Below, one piece after another: positions 36,156-44,675 of a stretch of DNA of 44,675 bases (positions within the stretch are counted from its first letter, which is position 1; each line of letters starts with the position of its first letter). The stretch spans positions 1 to 44,675 of the forward strand of contig NZ_JAPPRQ010000129.1 of the NCBI RefSeq assembly GCF_026719745.1, in the 5' to 3' direction. Made by a program: the position numbers and the translations under genes. Origin of the DNA: Clostridium sp. ZS2-4. Its GTDB lineage: Bacteria > Bacillota > Clostridia > Clostridiales > Clostridiaceae. The notes beneath the pieces are model-generated. The model made no database searches. It worked only from the letters and a program-made list of their open reading frames with translations, and had not been told where the DNA came from.

Positions 36156-37036
36156 ACAACTGTCATTCCAGTAGGCTCACCCCCTATGGATATGACTTTT
36201 TTATTTTCATTTTGTATGTGAACTCTTATAAGCAGGTCACTATAATTATCCCCTATATAAATGTAATCTCTCATTTTCATAATCCCTCTAGGCATTCCTC
36301 CAACATTAATCTTCTTTATTTCTTTATACAAATTTATATCGGCTATACTAATGCTTCCTTCACCAAAATTTGATACAAAACAACAGGACGTATCTGCATA
36401 CATATCAACAGGATATTTACCCACTAATATTTTATTTACTACCCTGCAAGTTTTTAAAGACAATATACTGATACTTCCTCTTGTATCCGTACCTATATTA
36501 CTTTCACAAATTAAAACACAATTTCCGTCCACTGTGAATAATGCCTTTGTAGGATATGCCCCAACTCTTATATTTTTTATGTTCTTTTTGTCATCTAAGT
36601 CTACAATTGTTATGCTGTCATTTTCAAAATTTGATATTAACATAAGCTTTTTTTGTTTATTTATTTGTATACTATGCGGCATATTACCACAGGGGATCTC
36701 TTCATCGATTTTATTTGTAAGCAAATTAAAAACTGCAACGTAATTGGACTCTCCACAAATAACATATGCATTATCATTATATACAGCTGCATCATTACAA
36801 TGCATACCTATAAAATGACTTTGTACTTCTTTATTTAATTCGGTATCAATTATTGAAAGAGTATTACTATAGTTGTTAGCAACTAATAGTTTTCCTTTAT
36901 AGGTACATATTCCATGAGGTCCTATCCTATCCATAGTATATAAGTTCAAAGGAATTTTAAATTTTTCTTCAAAACTTTCTGCATCAACCACAGATATATT
37001 ATCTGAAGAAGTATTACATACATATAACCAGTTCAT
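36152..37036 (-). CDS. YVTN-type beta-propeller protein
   Basis: 294 aa of seven-bladed-like repeats with the YVTN pattern: LYVCNTSSDNISVVDAES, LLVANNYSNTLSIIDTE, AYVICGESNYVAVFN, LMLISNFENDSITIVDLDDK, SCCFVSNFGEGSISIADI and YIYIGDNYSDLLIRVH. There is no signal peptide. Such proteins are surface- or spore-associated in some clostridia, but binding partners are unknown. ATG 37036 follows GGGGGTG. The interval upstream has CATATTATA, a sigma-K/E-like -10 without a clear -35. The gene ends in a tail-to-tail overlap with the DUF4364 gene. Confidence 0.8.
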   Translation of the reverse strand: MNWLYVCNTSSDNISVVDAESFEEKFKIPLNLYTMDRIGPHGICTYKGKLLVANNYSNTLSIIDTELNKEVQSHFIGMHCNDAAVYNDNAYVICGESNYVAVFNLLTNKIDEEIPCGNMPHSIQINKQKKLMLISNFENDSITIVDLDDKKNIKNIRVGAYPTKALFTVDGNCVLICESNIGTDTRGSISILSLKTCRVVNKILVGKYPVDMYADTSCCFVSNFGEGSISIADINLYKEIKKINVGGMPRGIMKMRDYIYIGDNYSDLLIRVHIQNENKKVISIGGEPTGMTVV

Positions 37037-37207
37037 CTTTTTCACCCCCTCACAGTATAATATGAGATGAAGTTGAAATTTGAGATAAAATATATATCGG
37101 AAACTAAACTTTTAACAAAATTTAGTTTTTGTTTAGTTGAATAAAAGAAATTAATATCTTATAATTTTTAATAGTACGTAATTTTTATTGAAGAAAGGAC
37201 GAATTTT

Positions 37208-37456
37208 ATGTATTCTTATAATCCTAAAGGAGTTTGTGCTAAACAAATAAGCTTTGATTTTGAAAACAATAAAGTAAAAAATGTTTCTTTTGTTGGTGGT
37301 TGTTCTGGAAACTTAAAGGGACTCTCTAGCCTGGTAGAAGGAATGGACATAAATGAAGTTATTAAAAGACTTAAAGGAATAAACTGCGGAAGCAAATCTA
37401 CTTCTTGCCCTGACCAACTTTCTAAAGCACTGGAAGAGTTGACTTTGAATAAGTAA
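37208..37456 (+). CDS. TSCPD domain protein (TIGR03905-like)
   Basis: 82 aa. It carries GVCAKQISFDFEN, VGGCSGNLKGLSSLVEGM, RLKGINCGSKSTSCPDQ and LSKALEEL; four conserved Cys may bind metal. TSCPD domains also occur at the C-terminus of vitamin-B12-dependent ribonucleotide reductases, but this short stand-alone form has no assigned role. The start follows GAAAGGACG. Only 112 bp separate it from the small Cys-rich gene. Confidence 0.9.
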   Translation: MYSYNPKGVCAKQISFDFENNKVKNVSFVGGCSGNLKGLSSLVEGMDINEVIKRLKGINCGSKSTSCPDQLSKALEELTLNK

Positions 37457-37568
37457 ATTTTATTTTTTTCAAAAAACAAAAACATTTTTCATGAGTTTCA
37501 CATATACTAGTATTGATAGAGGACAAGCTGCATGTCCCTGTCAACTCCTTATGAAGGGAGGCTTGTTT

Positions 37569-37730
37569 ATGGGTTACTCTGGCTGCTCTTTCGATGATGG
37601 ATTATTAATTATCATCTTAATTGTCATATTGTGCTGCTGCGGCTGCGGATTCGGCTTAGGCTGTTGTGGCTTAGGCGGCGGCGCTGGATTAGGTTGTGCA
37701 TTACCTTCTTGTTGCTGTTGTTGCTGCTAG
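37569..37730 (+). CDS. 53-aa Cys/Gly-rich membrane-like peptide with hexacysteine tail
   Basis: A 53-aa protein with 14 cysteines: MGYSGCSFDDGLLIIILIVIL is a single hydrophobic segment, followed by CCCGCGFGLGCC, a Gly-rich stretch and a C-terminal SCCCCCC. ATG 37569 is preceded by AAGGGAGG with 7-nt spacing. The same frame is open upstream to an ATG at 37491, but that has no ribosome site. Small Gly/Tyr-rich hydrophobic proteins such as the YjcZ sporulation family have a related shape; that is the closest comparison I can make, and only by composition. A strong terminator follows. Confidence 0.75.
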   Translation: MGYSGCSFDDGLLIIILIVILCCCGCGFGLGCCGLGGGAGLGCALPSCCCCCC

Positions 37731-37751
37731 CACATATAAAAATTAACGTTA

Positions 37752-37787
37752 ATGCGGTATATTTTATAAATATACCGCATTTTTTTA
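37752..37787 (+). terminator. Terminator after the Cys-rich peptide gene
   Basis: ATGCGGTATATT/AATATACCGCAT with loop TTATA, followed by TTTTTTT. Bases 37788-38001 have no gene. Confidence 0.85.
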
Positions 37788-38001
37788 GTATTTATAGGAG
37801 CTTTACTAGTTCAAAATCACTCTATTTTTAAATAGGGAATATTGCATTATCAGTCCTAGGATAAAAACTATGTATAAACTTTTAATTTTTCATGTATATA
37901 GTTTTAAAATTTTTTATTAATGTCAAAAATACTAGAATGATGAATAATTTGGTGTTATAATCTATCTAGCTGATAACCTATGTGAAAGAGAGGACCGAAA
38001 C

Positions 38002-39111
38002 TTGTTTAAAAACAAAAAATTTCCACACTTAGATTTAGTACCTATTTTAATAATTGCATTCTTGCTTTTTAAGGCTATAAATAATATTGAATTTTTAGCA
38101 GAAGGTTTTTGGGTTCTTATTTCAATACTTAGTCCTTTTTTTTGGGCTTTTTCAATAGCATATATATTAAATCCACTTATGGTTCATATTGAAAAAAGGT
38201 TTAAATTTAAAAGATCCTTAAGTATATTGCTTGTTTATATGATAGTTATAGGATTAATAACTCTTACTGTAACTATAGTTTCACCTACCATAGCTAGCAA
38301 TGTAGGTGATTTGGTAGATAATATGCCAGATTACGCCAGACAAACAGAAGCATGGTTCAATGCCAATATGACAAAACTAAATTTAGTAAATAACTCCGAT
38401 GTGGTAAAATGGATAACCAACTTTTTAACTACATCCTTGGATAAATTAACAGCTGTTTTAAATACTGGAGTTAATGCAGTACTTACTAAAGCTATTAGTT
38501 TTACTTCATCCTTTCTTAAAATGATTTTTGGGTTTATAATATCCATTTATATACTGAAAGATAAGGAGATATTTAAGAAAAATATTAAAAGGTTTTTGTA
38601 TGCTGTTTTTGATGAAGAATCAGTAGAAGCTTTTCTTATATTTGGAGATGAAGTTAATATATTATTTTCTCAATATATAATTGGTAAATTTATTGATTCA
38701 TTAATAATAGGACTACTATGCGCTACAGGCTTAACCATATTAAAAATGCCATATGCTTTACTTATTAGCTTCATAGTTGGTCTTACAAATATGATACCTT
38801 ATTTTGGACCTTTTATCGGAATGATACCTGCTGTTATAATAACTTTATTCTATAGCCCAATAAAAGCTTTATGGGTACTAATCTTTATATTAATTCTGCA
38901 GCAATTTGATGGTTGGTTCCTTGGTCCTAAAATACTTGGAGATAAGGTAGGATTAAGTCCTTTTTGGATAATACTAGCTATAACTATTGGTGGTGGTACT
39001 TTTGGAGTACTTGGTATGTTTTTAGGAGTACCTATTATGGCTATTATAAAAACCTCTCTGCAAAGATTTGTTTCTAAGAGATTAAAAAATAAAAATATCA
39101 AAGAACTTTAA
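38002..39111 (+). CDS. AI-2E family transporter
   Basis: 369-aa polytopic membrane protein of the AI-2E (UPF0118) family. N-terminal spans cover LDLVPILIIAFLLFKAI and GFWVLISILSPFFWAFSIAYIL; a large loop (~95-165) follows. The C-terminal signature is GLTNMIPYFGPFIGMIPAVIITLF, then GWFLGPKILGDKVGLSPFWIIL and GVLGMFLGVPIMAIIKT. Substrates differ among members (AI-2 export, Na+/H+ exchange, or unknown), so the name does not prove a quorum-sensing role. The TTG start follows GAGAGG. It converges on folC. Confidence 0.9.
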   Translation: MFKNKKFPHLDLVPILIIAFLLFKAINNIEFLAEGFWVLISILSPFFWAFSIAYILNPLMVHIEKRFKFKRSLSILLVYMIVIGLITLTVTIVSPTIASNVGDLVDNMPDYARQTEAWFNANMTKLNLVNNSDVVKWITNFLTTSLDKLTAVLNTGVNAVLTKAISFTSSFLKMIFGFIISIYILKDKEIFKKNIKRFLYAVFDEESVEAFLIFGDEVNILFSQYIIGKFIDSLIIGLLCATGLTILKMPYALLISFIVGLTNMIPYFGPFIGMIPAVIITLFYSPIKALWVLIFILILQQFDGWFLGPKILGDKVGLSPFWIILAITIGGGTFGVLGMFLGVPIMAIIKTSLQRFVSKRLKNKNIKEL

Positions 39112-39121
39112 AATAAAAAAC

Positions 39122-39143
39122 GAGGACTAGCTAAGCTAATCCT
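39122..39143. terminator. Bidirectional terminator between AI-2E and folC genes
   Basis: GAGGACTAGC/GCTAATCCTC stem with A and T runs at the ends. The stem contains the folC stop codon. Confidence 0.75.
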
Positions 39144-40452
39144 CATTTTTACTGACTATTTTTCTCATATCTCCTATCATGTATAATGATCCTGAAATTA
39201 ATAATAAGTCATTTTTACTGCAGTATTTTAGCCCAAGCTTATATGCTTCTGAATAATCTTCAACAGCTTCACATTGTATATTATATTTTTCTACTTCTAA
39301 CTTAAGTTTATCTGCAATCTCTGCTCTATCACTGTGAGGAGTCACACATATAACTTTTTTTGCCATTGGTGCAAGGGTTTTAACTATGTCTTTCACCTGC
39401 TTATCTGCAAGTATTCCTAATATTAAAATTAAGCTATCATATTTTATATAAGCTTCTACACTTTCTTTCAACTTTAATATTGCATCAATATTATGTGCTC
39501 CATCTATTACAACTATAGGATTAGTTTTCATTATTTCAAATCTTCCCATCCACTTTACTTTGGATAAGGCTTTAATAATATGCATTTTATCAATTGCTAT
39601 TCCTTGCTGCTTCAAAGCTTCTATGACGTATATAGCAACTGCACAATTCAGTAATTGATGCTTACCTAATAAAGATAGACTAATATCATATACATCAGAT
39701 TGCCCTTGAACAGTTATATTTTGAAGAATTTTACATTCACCATCTTTTTCTGTTTCTGTGCATCCTAAAAATTTAACATAATCCTTTTTTACATTTATGA
39801 GTTGGCAATCTTTATCATTACAAACCTTTTGAATTATTTCTTCAGCTTCTCTTTCTTGAGGATATAATACTACTGGAACATTTTCTTTAATTATTCCAGC
39901 CTTTTCCGATGCTATCTTGGACAGTGTATCTCCAAGAATATCTATATGATCATAACTAATAGAAGTAATTACACTTAATATGGGAGTTATTACGTTAGTA
40001 GAATCTAGTCTTCCTCCAAGTCCTACTTCTATAACTGCAAAATCAACTTTTTTTTCATAAAAATATAATAATCCTGCACAGGTTATTATCTCAAATTGAG
40101 TTGGATTATCATATCCCAATTCAACAACCTCATCTATTGCTTTAGAAACTTTAGTAATAACTTCTGCCAATTCAGCCTTATCTATATTAACTCCATTTAT
40201 CTGTATTCTTTCTTCAAATTCTTCAATGAATGGAGAAGTATACATTCCAACCTTATAACCAGCTTCTTTAAGAATACTAGCTATCATAGAAGTAGTAGAA
40301 CCTTTCCCATTAGTTCCAGCTATGTGTACACATTTTAATTTTTCATGAGGATTACCTAATAGTTCAAGTATTTTTTCTGTTCTTGAAAGCCCCAGTTTTA
40401 TACTAAATTTAGCTGTTTCTTCTATATATTTCATTGCATCTGAATAATTCAA
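39136..40452 (-). CDS. folC: Bifunctional folylpolyglutamate/dihydrofolate synthase
   Basis: 438 aa. P-loop CVHIAGTNGKGSTTSMIASILKEAGY, YTSPFIEEFEERIQING, the central motif VEVGLGGRLDSTNV, SYDHIDILGDTLSKIASEKAGI, and VIDGAHNIDA in the C-terminal glutamate-ligase domain. It adds glutamate to dihydropteroate and to folates in the cytoplasm. The TTG 40452 is preferred: GGGGAG lies 7-8 nt before it, while the TTG 40467 has none. Its stop codon lies inside a bidirectional terminator. valS upstream has its own terminator, so folC probably has a separate promoter. Confidence 0.93.
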   Translation of the reverse strand: MNYSDAMKYIEETAKFSIKLGLSRTEKILELLGNPHEKLKCVHIAGTNGKGSTTSMIASILKEAGYKVGMYTSPFIEEFEERIQINGVNIDKAELAEVITKVSKAIDEVVELGYDNPTQFEIITCAGLLYFYEKKVDFAVIEVGLGGRLDSTNVITPILSVITSISYDHIDILGDTLSKIASEKAGIIKENVPVVLYPQEREAEEIIQKVCNDKDCQLINVKKDYVKFLGCTETEKDGECKILQNITVQGQSDVYDISLSLLGKHQLLNCAVAIYVIEALKQQGIAIDKMHIIKALSKVKWMGRFEIMKTNPIVVIDGAHNIDAILKLKESVEAYIKYDSLILILGILADKQVKDIVKTLAPMAKKVICVTPHSDRAEIADKLKLEVEKYNIQCEAVEDYSEAYKLGLKYCSKNDLLLISGSLYMIGDMRKIVSKNED

Positions 40453-40562
40453 TTCACTTCTCCCCAATCTAAAATAATTTTTCTTATAAGTTAAACTTTA
40501 GTGCTTATTTTATCAAACTTCAACAAGTTTATCAATTTTTTTTATCAAGTCCACAAAACAAA

Positions 40563-40586
40563 AACACCTGCTTTTCAGCAGATGTT
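40563..40586 (-). terminator. Terminator of valS
   Basis: Minus-strand AACATCTGCT/AGCAGGTGTT, loop GAAA, then TTGTTTTG. Confidence 0.8.
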
Positions 40587-40594
40587 TCATAAAA

Positions 40595-43234
40595 TTATTT
40601 TAAATTATTTATTCTTTCTAAAACAGCATCATACATTTCTTTATATTTTTTGCCTTTTTCTCTTTCTTCATTTACAACAGCCTCTGGAGCTTTACTTATA
40701 AATTTCTCATTTGAAAGTTTCTTTTCTACTCTTTCAATTTCTTTTTGAAACTTTTCCTTTTCTTTATTTAATCTTTCAAGCTCTTTTTCTATATCTACCA
40801 AGTCTAATAGAGGCATATACATTTCTGCTCCTTTTGTAAGTGCAGAAACTGAATTATCTGGTATTTCATCCTTTGATTCAGTAATAGCTACTTCTGATGC
40901 AGAAGCAAGCTTTTCAAAGTAAATTCTTCCTTCTTCAAAAGCTTCTCTGCCTTCTACAGCAAAAATCGTTACTTTAGCCTTTCTTGAAGGTGGAACATTC
41001 ATTTCAGTTCTAACATTTCTTAAAGCCTTTATAGCTTCTATTATATAATTCATATTTTCTTCTGCTTCTTTATTTTCCACTTCTTCTCTATATGTTGGCC
41101 ATGTAGATATAACTATAGATTCATCTGTATTTGGAAGATTAGTATATATCTCTTCTGTAATATACGGCATTGCAGGATGCAGTAGTTGTAATCCTGTTGT
41201 TAATACTTCATTTAAAACATTTAGTACTGTTCCTTTAGCCTTTTCATCTTCTCCATATAAAACAGGTTTTACTAACTCAATATACCAGTCACAGAATTCA
41301 GTCCACATGAAATCATATACCTTTTGAGAAGCTATTCCTAATTCAAATTTATCAATATTTTCTGTTACCTCTTTAACTAATGTATTTAATCTTGATAATA
41401 TCCATTTATCAGCAATAGTGTATTCTCTGCAATCTTTATACTTATCCATTAACCCTTCATCAAGATTCATCATAACAAATCTTGAAGCATTCCATATTTT
41501 ATTTGCGAAGTTTCTAGCTGCTTCAACTTTTTCTTCATAGTATCTTATGTCATTTCCTGGAGCATTACCTGTTATAAGCATAAATCTTAGGGCATCAGCA
41601 CCATATTTTTCTATAACTTCTAATGGATCTACACCATTTCCTAGAGATTTAGACATCTTTCTTCCTTCACTGTCTCTAACTATTCCGTGGATTAATACTG
41701 TCTTAAACGGTATGTCACCCATGCTGTGAAGTCCAGAGAATATCATTCTAGCTACCCAGAAGAATATGATATCGTATCCTGTAACTAAAGTATCTGTTGG
41801 ATAGAAATATTTCAGATCATCAGTTTTTTCAGGATAACCTAATGTTGAAAATGGCCATAAAGCTGAACTGAACCATGTATCAAGAACATCTTCATCCTGT
41901 TTTAAATTTTCGCTTGAACATTTACTACATTTTGTTGGTTCATCTACTGATACTGTTATTTCTCCGCAATCTGCACAATACCAAACTGGAACTCTATGTC
42001 CCCACCAAAGCTGTCTTGAAATACACCAGTCTTGAATGTTTTCCATCCAATTGAAATATATTTTTGAGAATCTGTCAGGTACAAATTTAATCTTTCCTTC
42101 TCTTACTACATCTATTGCTGGTTCTGCAAGAGGTTTCATTTTAACATACCACTGCTTGGATGTTATAGGTTCTATAGTAGTTCCACATCTATCATGAGTT
42201 CCAACATTATGAGCATGATCTTTTATCTTTACAAGATATCCTTGTTCTTCTAAATCTTTAACTATAGCTTTTCTTGCTTCATATCTGTCCATTCCTGAAT
42301 ATTGTCCATATCCTTCTACTATGGCACCTTTTTTATCCATAATAACTATTTCAGGAAGATTATGTCTCTTTCCTACCTCATAATCGTTAGGGTCATGAGC
42401 TGGAGTTATTTTAACTGCTCCAGTTCCAAAATCTATACCAACATAGTCATCAGCAACTACTGGTATTTCTCTTCCTACTAATGGTAAAATTAATTTTTTG
42501 CCTATCAAGTGCTTATATCTTTCATCCTCTGGGTTAACAGCTACAGCTGTATCTCCAAGCATAGTTTCAGGTCTAGTTGTAGCAATTTCTAAATATTCAT
42601 CACTATCTACTACTGGATATTTTATATGCCAGAAATGTCCATTTTGTTCTTCATATTCTATTTCTGCATCTGATATAGCTGTCTGACATTTTGGACACCA
42701 GTTTACTATTCTATTTCCTCTGTATATTAGCCCTTCATTATAAAGGTCAACAAATACCTGTTTAACAGCATTACTTAAACCTTCATCCATTGTAAATCTT
42801 TCTCTAGTGTAATCCGCTGAAATTCCCAATCTCTTGTACTGAGTCTTAATTCTTTCTCTGTAAGTATCAGACCATTCCCAAACCTTTTCAAGGAAAGCTT
42901 CTCTTCCCATTTCTTTTTTATGTAATCCTTGAGTTAATAATTCCTTTTCAACTCTTACTTCAGTTGCAATACTTGCATGATCTTCTCCTGGAAGCCATAA
43001 AGTGCTATATCCCTGCATTCTTTTTGTTCTTATAAGGAAGTCTTGTAGTGTTCCATCAAGAGCATGCCCTAAATGAAGCTGTCCAGTTATATTTGGCGGC
43101 GGCATCATTATTGTATATGGTTTTTTATTTTCATCCACTTTAGGAGTAAAGTAGCCTTTCCCTTCCCATTCCTTATAAAGTTTATTTTCAAATTCTTTTG
43201 GATCATATGTTTTAGCGATATTTACTTCTGCCAT
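40595..43234 (-). CDS. valS: Valyl-tRNA synthetase
   Basis: 879 aa, full-size class Ia enzyme. The HIGH-type motif is [15 protein letters not shown]; zinc-like pairs occur in [10 protein letters not shown] and CADCGE...CSKCSSENL; the editing domain carries [18 protein letters not shown]; and the KMSKS motif is [14 protein letters not shown]. The anticodon-binding helical domain (~600-760) and C-terminal coiled-coil arm (~815-879) are present. It charges tRNA-Val and hydrolyses Thr-tRNA-Val. It is preceded by a Val T-box with its own promoter and ends in a terminator. Confidence 0.98.
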   Translation of the reverse strand: MAEVNIAKTYDPKEFENKLYKEWEGKGYFTPKVDENKKPYTIMMPPPNITGQLHLGHALDGTLQDFLIRTKRMQGYSTLWLPGEDHASIATEVRVEKELLTQGLHKKEMGREAFLEKVWEWSDTYRERIKTQYKRLGISADYTRERFTMDEGLSNAVKQVFVDLYNEGLIYRGNRIVNWCPKCQTAISDAEIEYEEQNGHFWHIKYPVVDSDEYLEIATTRPETMLGDTAVAVNPEDERYKHLIGKKLILPLVGREIPVVADDYVGIDFGTGAVKITPAHDPNDYEVGKRHNLPEIVIMDKKGAIVEGYGQYSGMDRYEARKAIVKDLEEQGYLVKIKDHAHNVGTHDRCGTTIEPITSKQWYVKMKPLAEPAIDVVREGKIKFVPDRFSKIYFNWMENIQDWCISRQLWWGHRVPVWYCADCGEITVSVDEPTKCSKCSSENLKQDEDVLDTWFSSALWPFSTLGYPEKTDDLKYFYPTDTLVTGYDIIFFWVARMIFSGLHSMGDIPFKTVLIHGIVRDSEGRKMSKSLGNGVDPLEVIEKYGADALRFMLITGNAPGNDIRYYEEKVEAARNFANKIWNASRFVMMNLDEGLMDKYKDCREYTIADKWILSRLNTLVKEVTENIDKFELGIASQKVYDFMWTEFCDWYIELVKPVLYGEDEKAKGTVLNVLNEVLTTGLQLLHPAMPYITEEIYTNLPNTDESIVISTWPTYREEVENKEAEENMNYIIEAIKALRNVRTEMNVPPSRKAKVTIFAVEGREAFEEGRIYFEKLASASEVAITESKDEIPDNSVSALTKGAEMYMPLLDLVDIEKELERLNKEKEKFQKEIERVEKKLSNEKFISKAPEAVVNEEREKGKKYKEMYDAVLERINNLK

Positions 43235-43267
43235 TTATATTACCTCCCATTTTTTTTGACAATTGAC

Positions 43268-43505
43268 AACAAAAAAGCACTGACATCCTCTTGTAAAGGA
43301 CGACAGTGCGCGTTACCACCTTAATTCCTGAATAATACAGGCTCTCATTTAAATTAACGATGTGACCACCGGCTCTACTTACTACTACTTCAGCAGAGAA
43401 GCTCCAAAGCTACCTTCAAGATAATTTGTATAGAAAGTCTCTCAGCTAATAAACTTTCCTCTCTTAATACTCCTCTATCTTTACTCCTCTTTTTCTTAGC
43501 TTTTA
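43268..43505 (-). promoter_or_regulatory. T-box leader, Val specifier (GTA), for valS
   Basis: Minus strand: T-box core GGTGGTAACGCGC (43308-43320), then a terminator hairpin with outer pairs GCACTG/CAGTGC and inner TCCT/AGGA (43277-43309), followed by TTTTTTG. The specifier region reads TTGAAGGTAGCTTTGG with GTA (Val), matching the tRNA-Val (TAC) at 18972-19047. Bases 43235-43530 hold only this leader. Confidence 0.93.
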
Positions 43506-43530
43506 TATTAGATTTAAATATATATTTTTT

Positions 43531-43558
43531 ATTATAACTTTATTTCATAAACTGTCAA
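43531..43558 (-). promoter_or_regulatory. Sigma-A promoter for valS
   Basis: TTGACA (43553-43558), 16 nt, TATAAT (43531-43536) on the minus strand. Confidence 0.82.
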
Positions 43559-43634
43559 GACTTATTTAAATTCTGCCATACATATACATCAGTTAAAAAT
43601 ATGTTTTATAAATATGTTTTGTAATTATTTTTTT

Positions 43635-44462
43635 TTATATTTGAGGATATATTTTAACAGCTCTTATTTTAGAAGTGGATACTGCCAAATCATAATTTAA
43701 TACGACTATTCCTTTTCCAACCGCTGTTATTTCCTCTCTATTATTATTCAAATCTCCAAACATTTGAACAACAACCTTATTTTCTATATTATTTCTTAAA
43801 AATTCACTAAGCGTACCTTCACAACAATTAATTTCATTTGTTTCAATATCTATCAAAGCATTTTGGGGTATTGAAGGAGTTGACCCTGATTTTGTACGTA
43901 CCGCTGCAATTTTATCAATTCCAATAATAATATTTTCCTCACTTAGTGGATTGAAAACTTCAACTAAATAATTATTAACGCTTACAATATTTACATTTTC
44001 CTCAAATTCTTGTCCGTCTACAAAATGAATGTCTACTTTTATTAATCCTTTAATCTTTAATACATACAACACTCTTGCCATTGGTTCAATGCGGCAATGT
44101 TCTCTTGAATCTATACTTTTTTTGTTGTTTTCAGTTAGTTCCAATGTAGTATCTTTATCAGAATCAGACCCTATGTTATTAATTTCTTTTGTATCAGAAT
44201 TATCTGTTTTGCAATTACCAGATAATTCAGTTGCACATTCGCATATTAATTTATCTTTGTACTTATTTTTGTAATTTTTCACTGAATTTCCAGGACGCTT
44301 GCCTGTTTTATAACCTTTATTAAACCCATCACTTTTTTTCCCCTTAGAGCTAACAGAAGCTCTGGATATGCACTTATTCTGTAACCCCACTTCTTCAAAT
44401 ACATCAGATAATAATTTTATTAAAATCAAAAAAAGGGGTAACCTATTATTGTAATAATCCAT
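43635..44462 (-). CDS. Hypothetical protein, possible spore-coat protein
   Basis: 275 aa, not recognised. The N-terminal ~20 residues are mildly hydrophobic (NRLPLFLILIKLLSDVF), residues ~35-70 are Lys/Gly/Asn-rich, ~70-120 are charged and low in complexity, and the C-terminal half is beta-rich with two partly similar ends: NIIIGIDKIAAVRTKS and AVSTSKIRAVKIYPQI. AAGGAGGTGA lies 5 nt before ATG 44462; the in-frame GTG 44471 lies within that ribosome site. A mother-cell-type promoter motif is found just upstream. A coat or spore-surface function is inferred only from composition and promoter. Confidence 0.65.
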   Translation of the reverse strand: MDYYNNRLPLFLILIKLLSDVFEEVGLQNKCISRASVSSKGKKSDGFNKGYKTGKRPGNSVKNYKNKYKDKLICECATELSGNCKTDNSDTKEINNIGSDSDKDTTLELTENNKKSIDSREHCRIEPMARVLYVLKIKGLIKVDIHFVDGQEFEENVNIVSVNNYLVEVFNPLSEENIIIGIDKIAAVRTKSGSTPSIPQNALIDIETNEINCCEGTLSEFLRNNIENKVVVQMFGDLNNNREEITAVGKGIVVLNYDLAVSTSKIRAVKIYPQI

Positions 44463-44486
44463 AAAATTCACCTCCTTGCTAGTATC

Positions 44487-44513
44487 ATTATATGAAATGT
44501 ATTTTTGTTTTGT
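44487..44513 (-). promoter_or_regulatory. Sigma-K/E-like promoter
   Basis: Minus strand AC (44512-44513), 17 nt, CATATAAT (44487-44494); the CATANNNTA match is off in its last base. It lies 25 nt before the start. Confidence 0.35.
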
Positions 44514-44654
44514 TAATTTATCAAATAAACCTTCCTAAAAATATTTTTAATATATAAGTTTCACTTTAGAAAATACATGTATTAAAATACCATTAATATA
44601 AACCTATATAAAAATCCAAAATAATAGAAAAAAGAATTTATGTGAGGATTTTAT

Positions 44655-44675
44655 ATGGAAACTATAGTGCTAAAA
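44655..44675 (+). CDS. Start of a gene cut by the window edge
   Basis: ATG 44655 follows TGAGGATTTT and opens METIVLK before the window ends. Seven codons are too few to identify. Confidence 0.4.

Noticed and set aside
38002-39111. AI-2 quorum-sensing exporter
   Set aside because: The family name comes from few members; the sequence does not reveal the substrate, and no luxS lies nearby.

Overview
The window is AT-rich chromosomal DNA that looks like a spore-forming Clostridium sensu stricto (Firmicutes). The evidence is strong purine-rich Shine-Dalgarno sites, many UUG/GUG starts, T-box leaders, two alpha/beta SASP genes, ytxC and pdaB homologues, and the thrS-infC-rpmI-rplT-(ktrBA)-rRNA methylase-pheST-zapA gene order typical of this group. 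The species cannot be fixed from the sequence alone.

Layout. (1) 1-3900: poorly known, probably spore-surface genes: a propeller-like/coiled-coil protein, a Cys-rich 285-aa protein and a beta-rich 149-aa protein. Two of them have sigma-K-like promoter motifs. (2) 3600-5200: a DUF3343 gene with an apparent AUA start, convergent with a cysteine-desulfurase-family gene; a possible S/Se-handling pair. (3) 5350-17300 (minus strand): the translation block ytxC, thrS, infC-rpmI-rplT, ktrBA, a SpoU-type methylase, pheS-pheT and zapA. thrS and pheST have T-box leaders, infC has a probable L20-type leader, and consensus TTGACA/TATAAT promoters can be read for several units. (4) 17460-19540: a DUF6873 gene and a six-gene tRNA operon (Val-Asp-Phe-Gly-Cys-Cys), bracketed by two direct copies of a hairpin-rich ~240-bp repeat. 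(5) 19545-25540: a complete oppABCDF peptide importer. (6) 25700-27730: Hsp33, a SAM methyltransferase and a SASP. (7) 27900-32840: lysine/diaminopimelate genes asd-dapA-dapB, a PatA-like aminotransferase and dapH, together most of the acetylase branch. (8) 32880-37730: a two-OB SSB, a hypothetical protein, pdaB-like deacetylase, SASP, DUF4364, a YVTN propeller, a TSCPD protein and a 53-aa protein with 14 Cys. (9) 38000-44675: AI-2E-family membrane protein, folC, valS with a T-box, a hypothetical gene with a sigma-K-like promoter, and the first codons of another gene.

Most of the window is housekeeping. The signals most worth following are: the hairpin repeat whose two copies differ by compensatory changes and flank exactly one tRNA transcription unit; three genes that seem to start at AUA/AUC codons; a possible mother-cell regulon of uncharacterised proteins sharing AC-N16/17-CATANNNTA promoters; and the tiny hexacysteine-tailed protein. 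No phage, CRISPR array or obvious defence system was seen.
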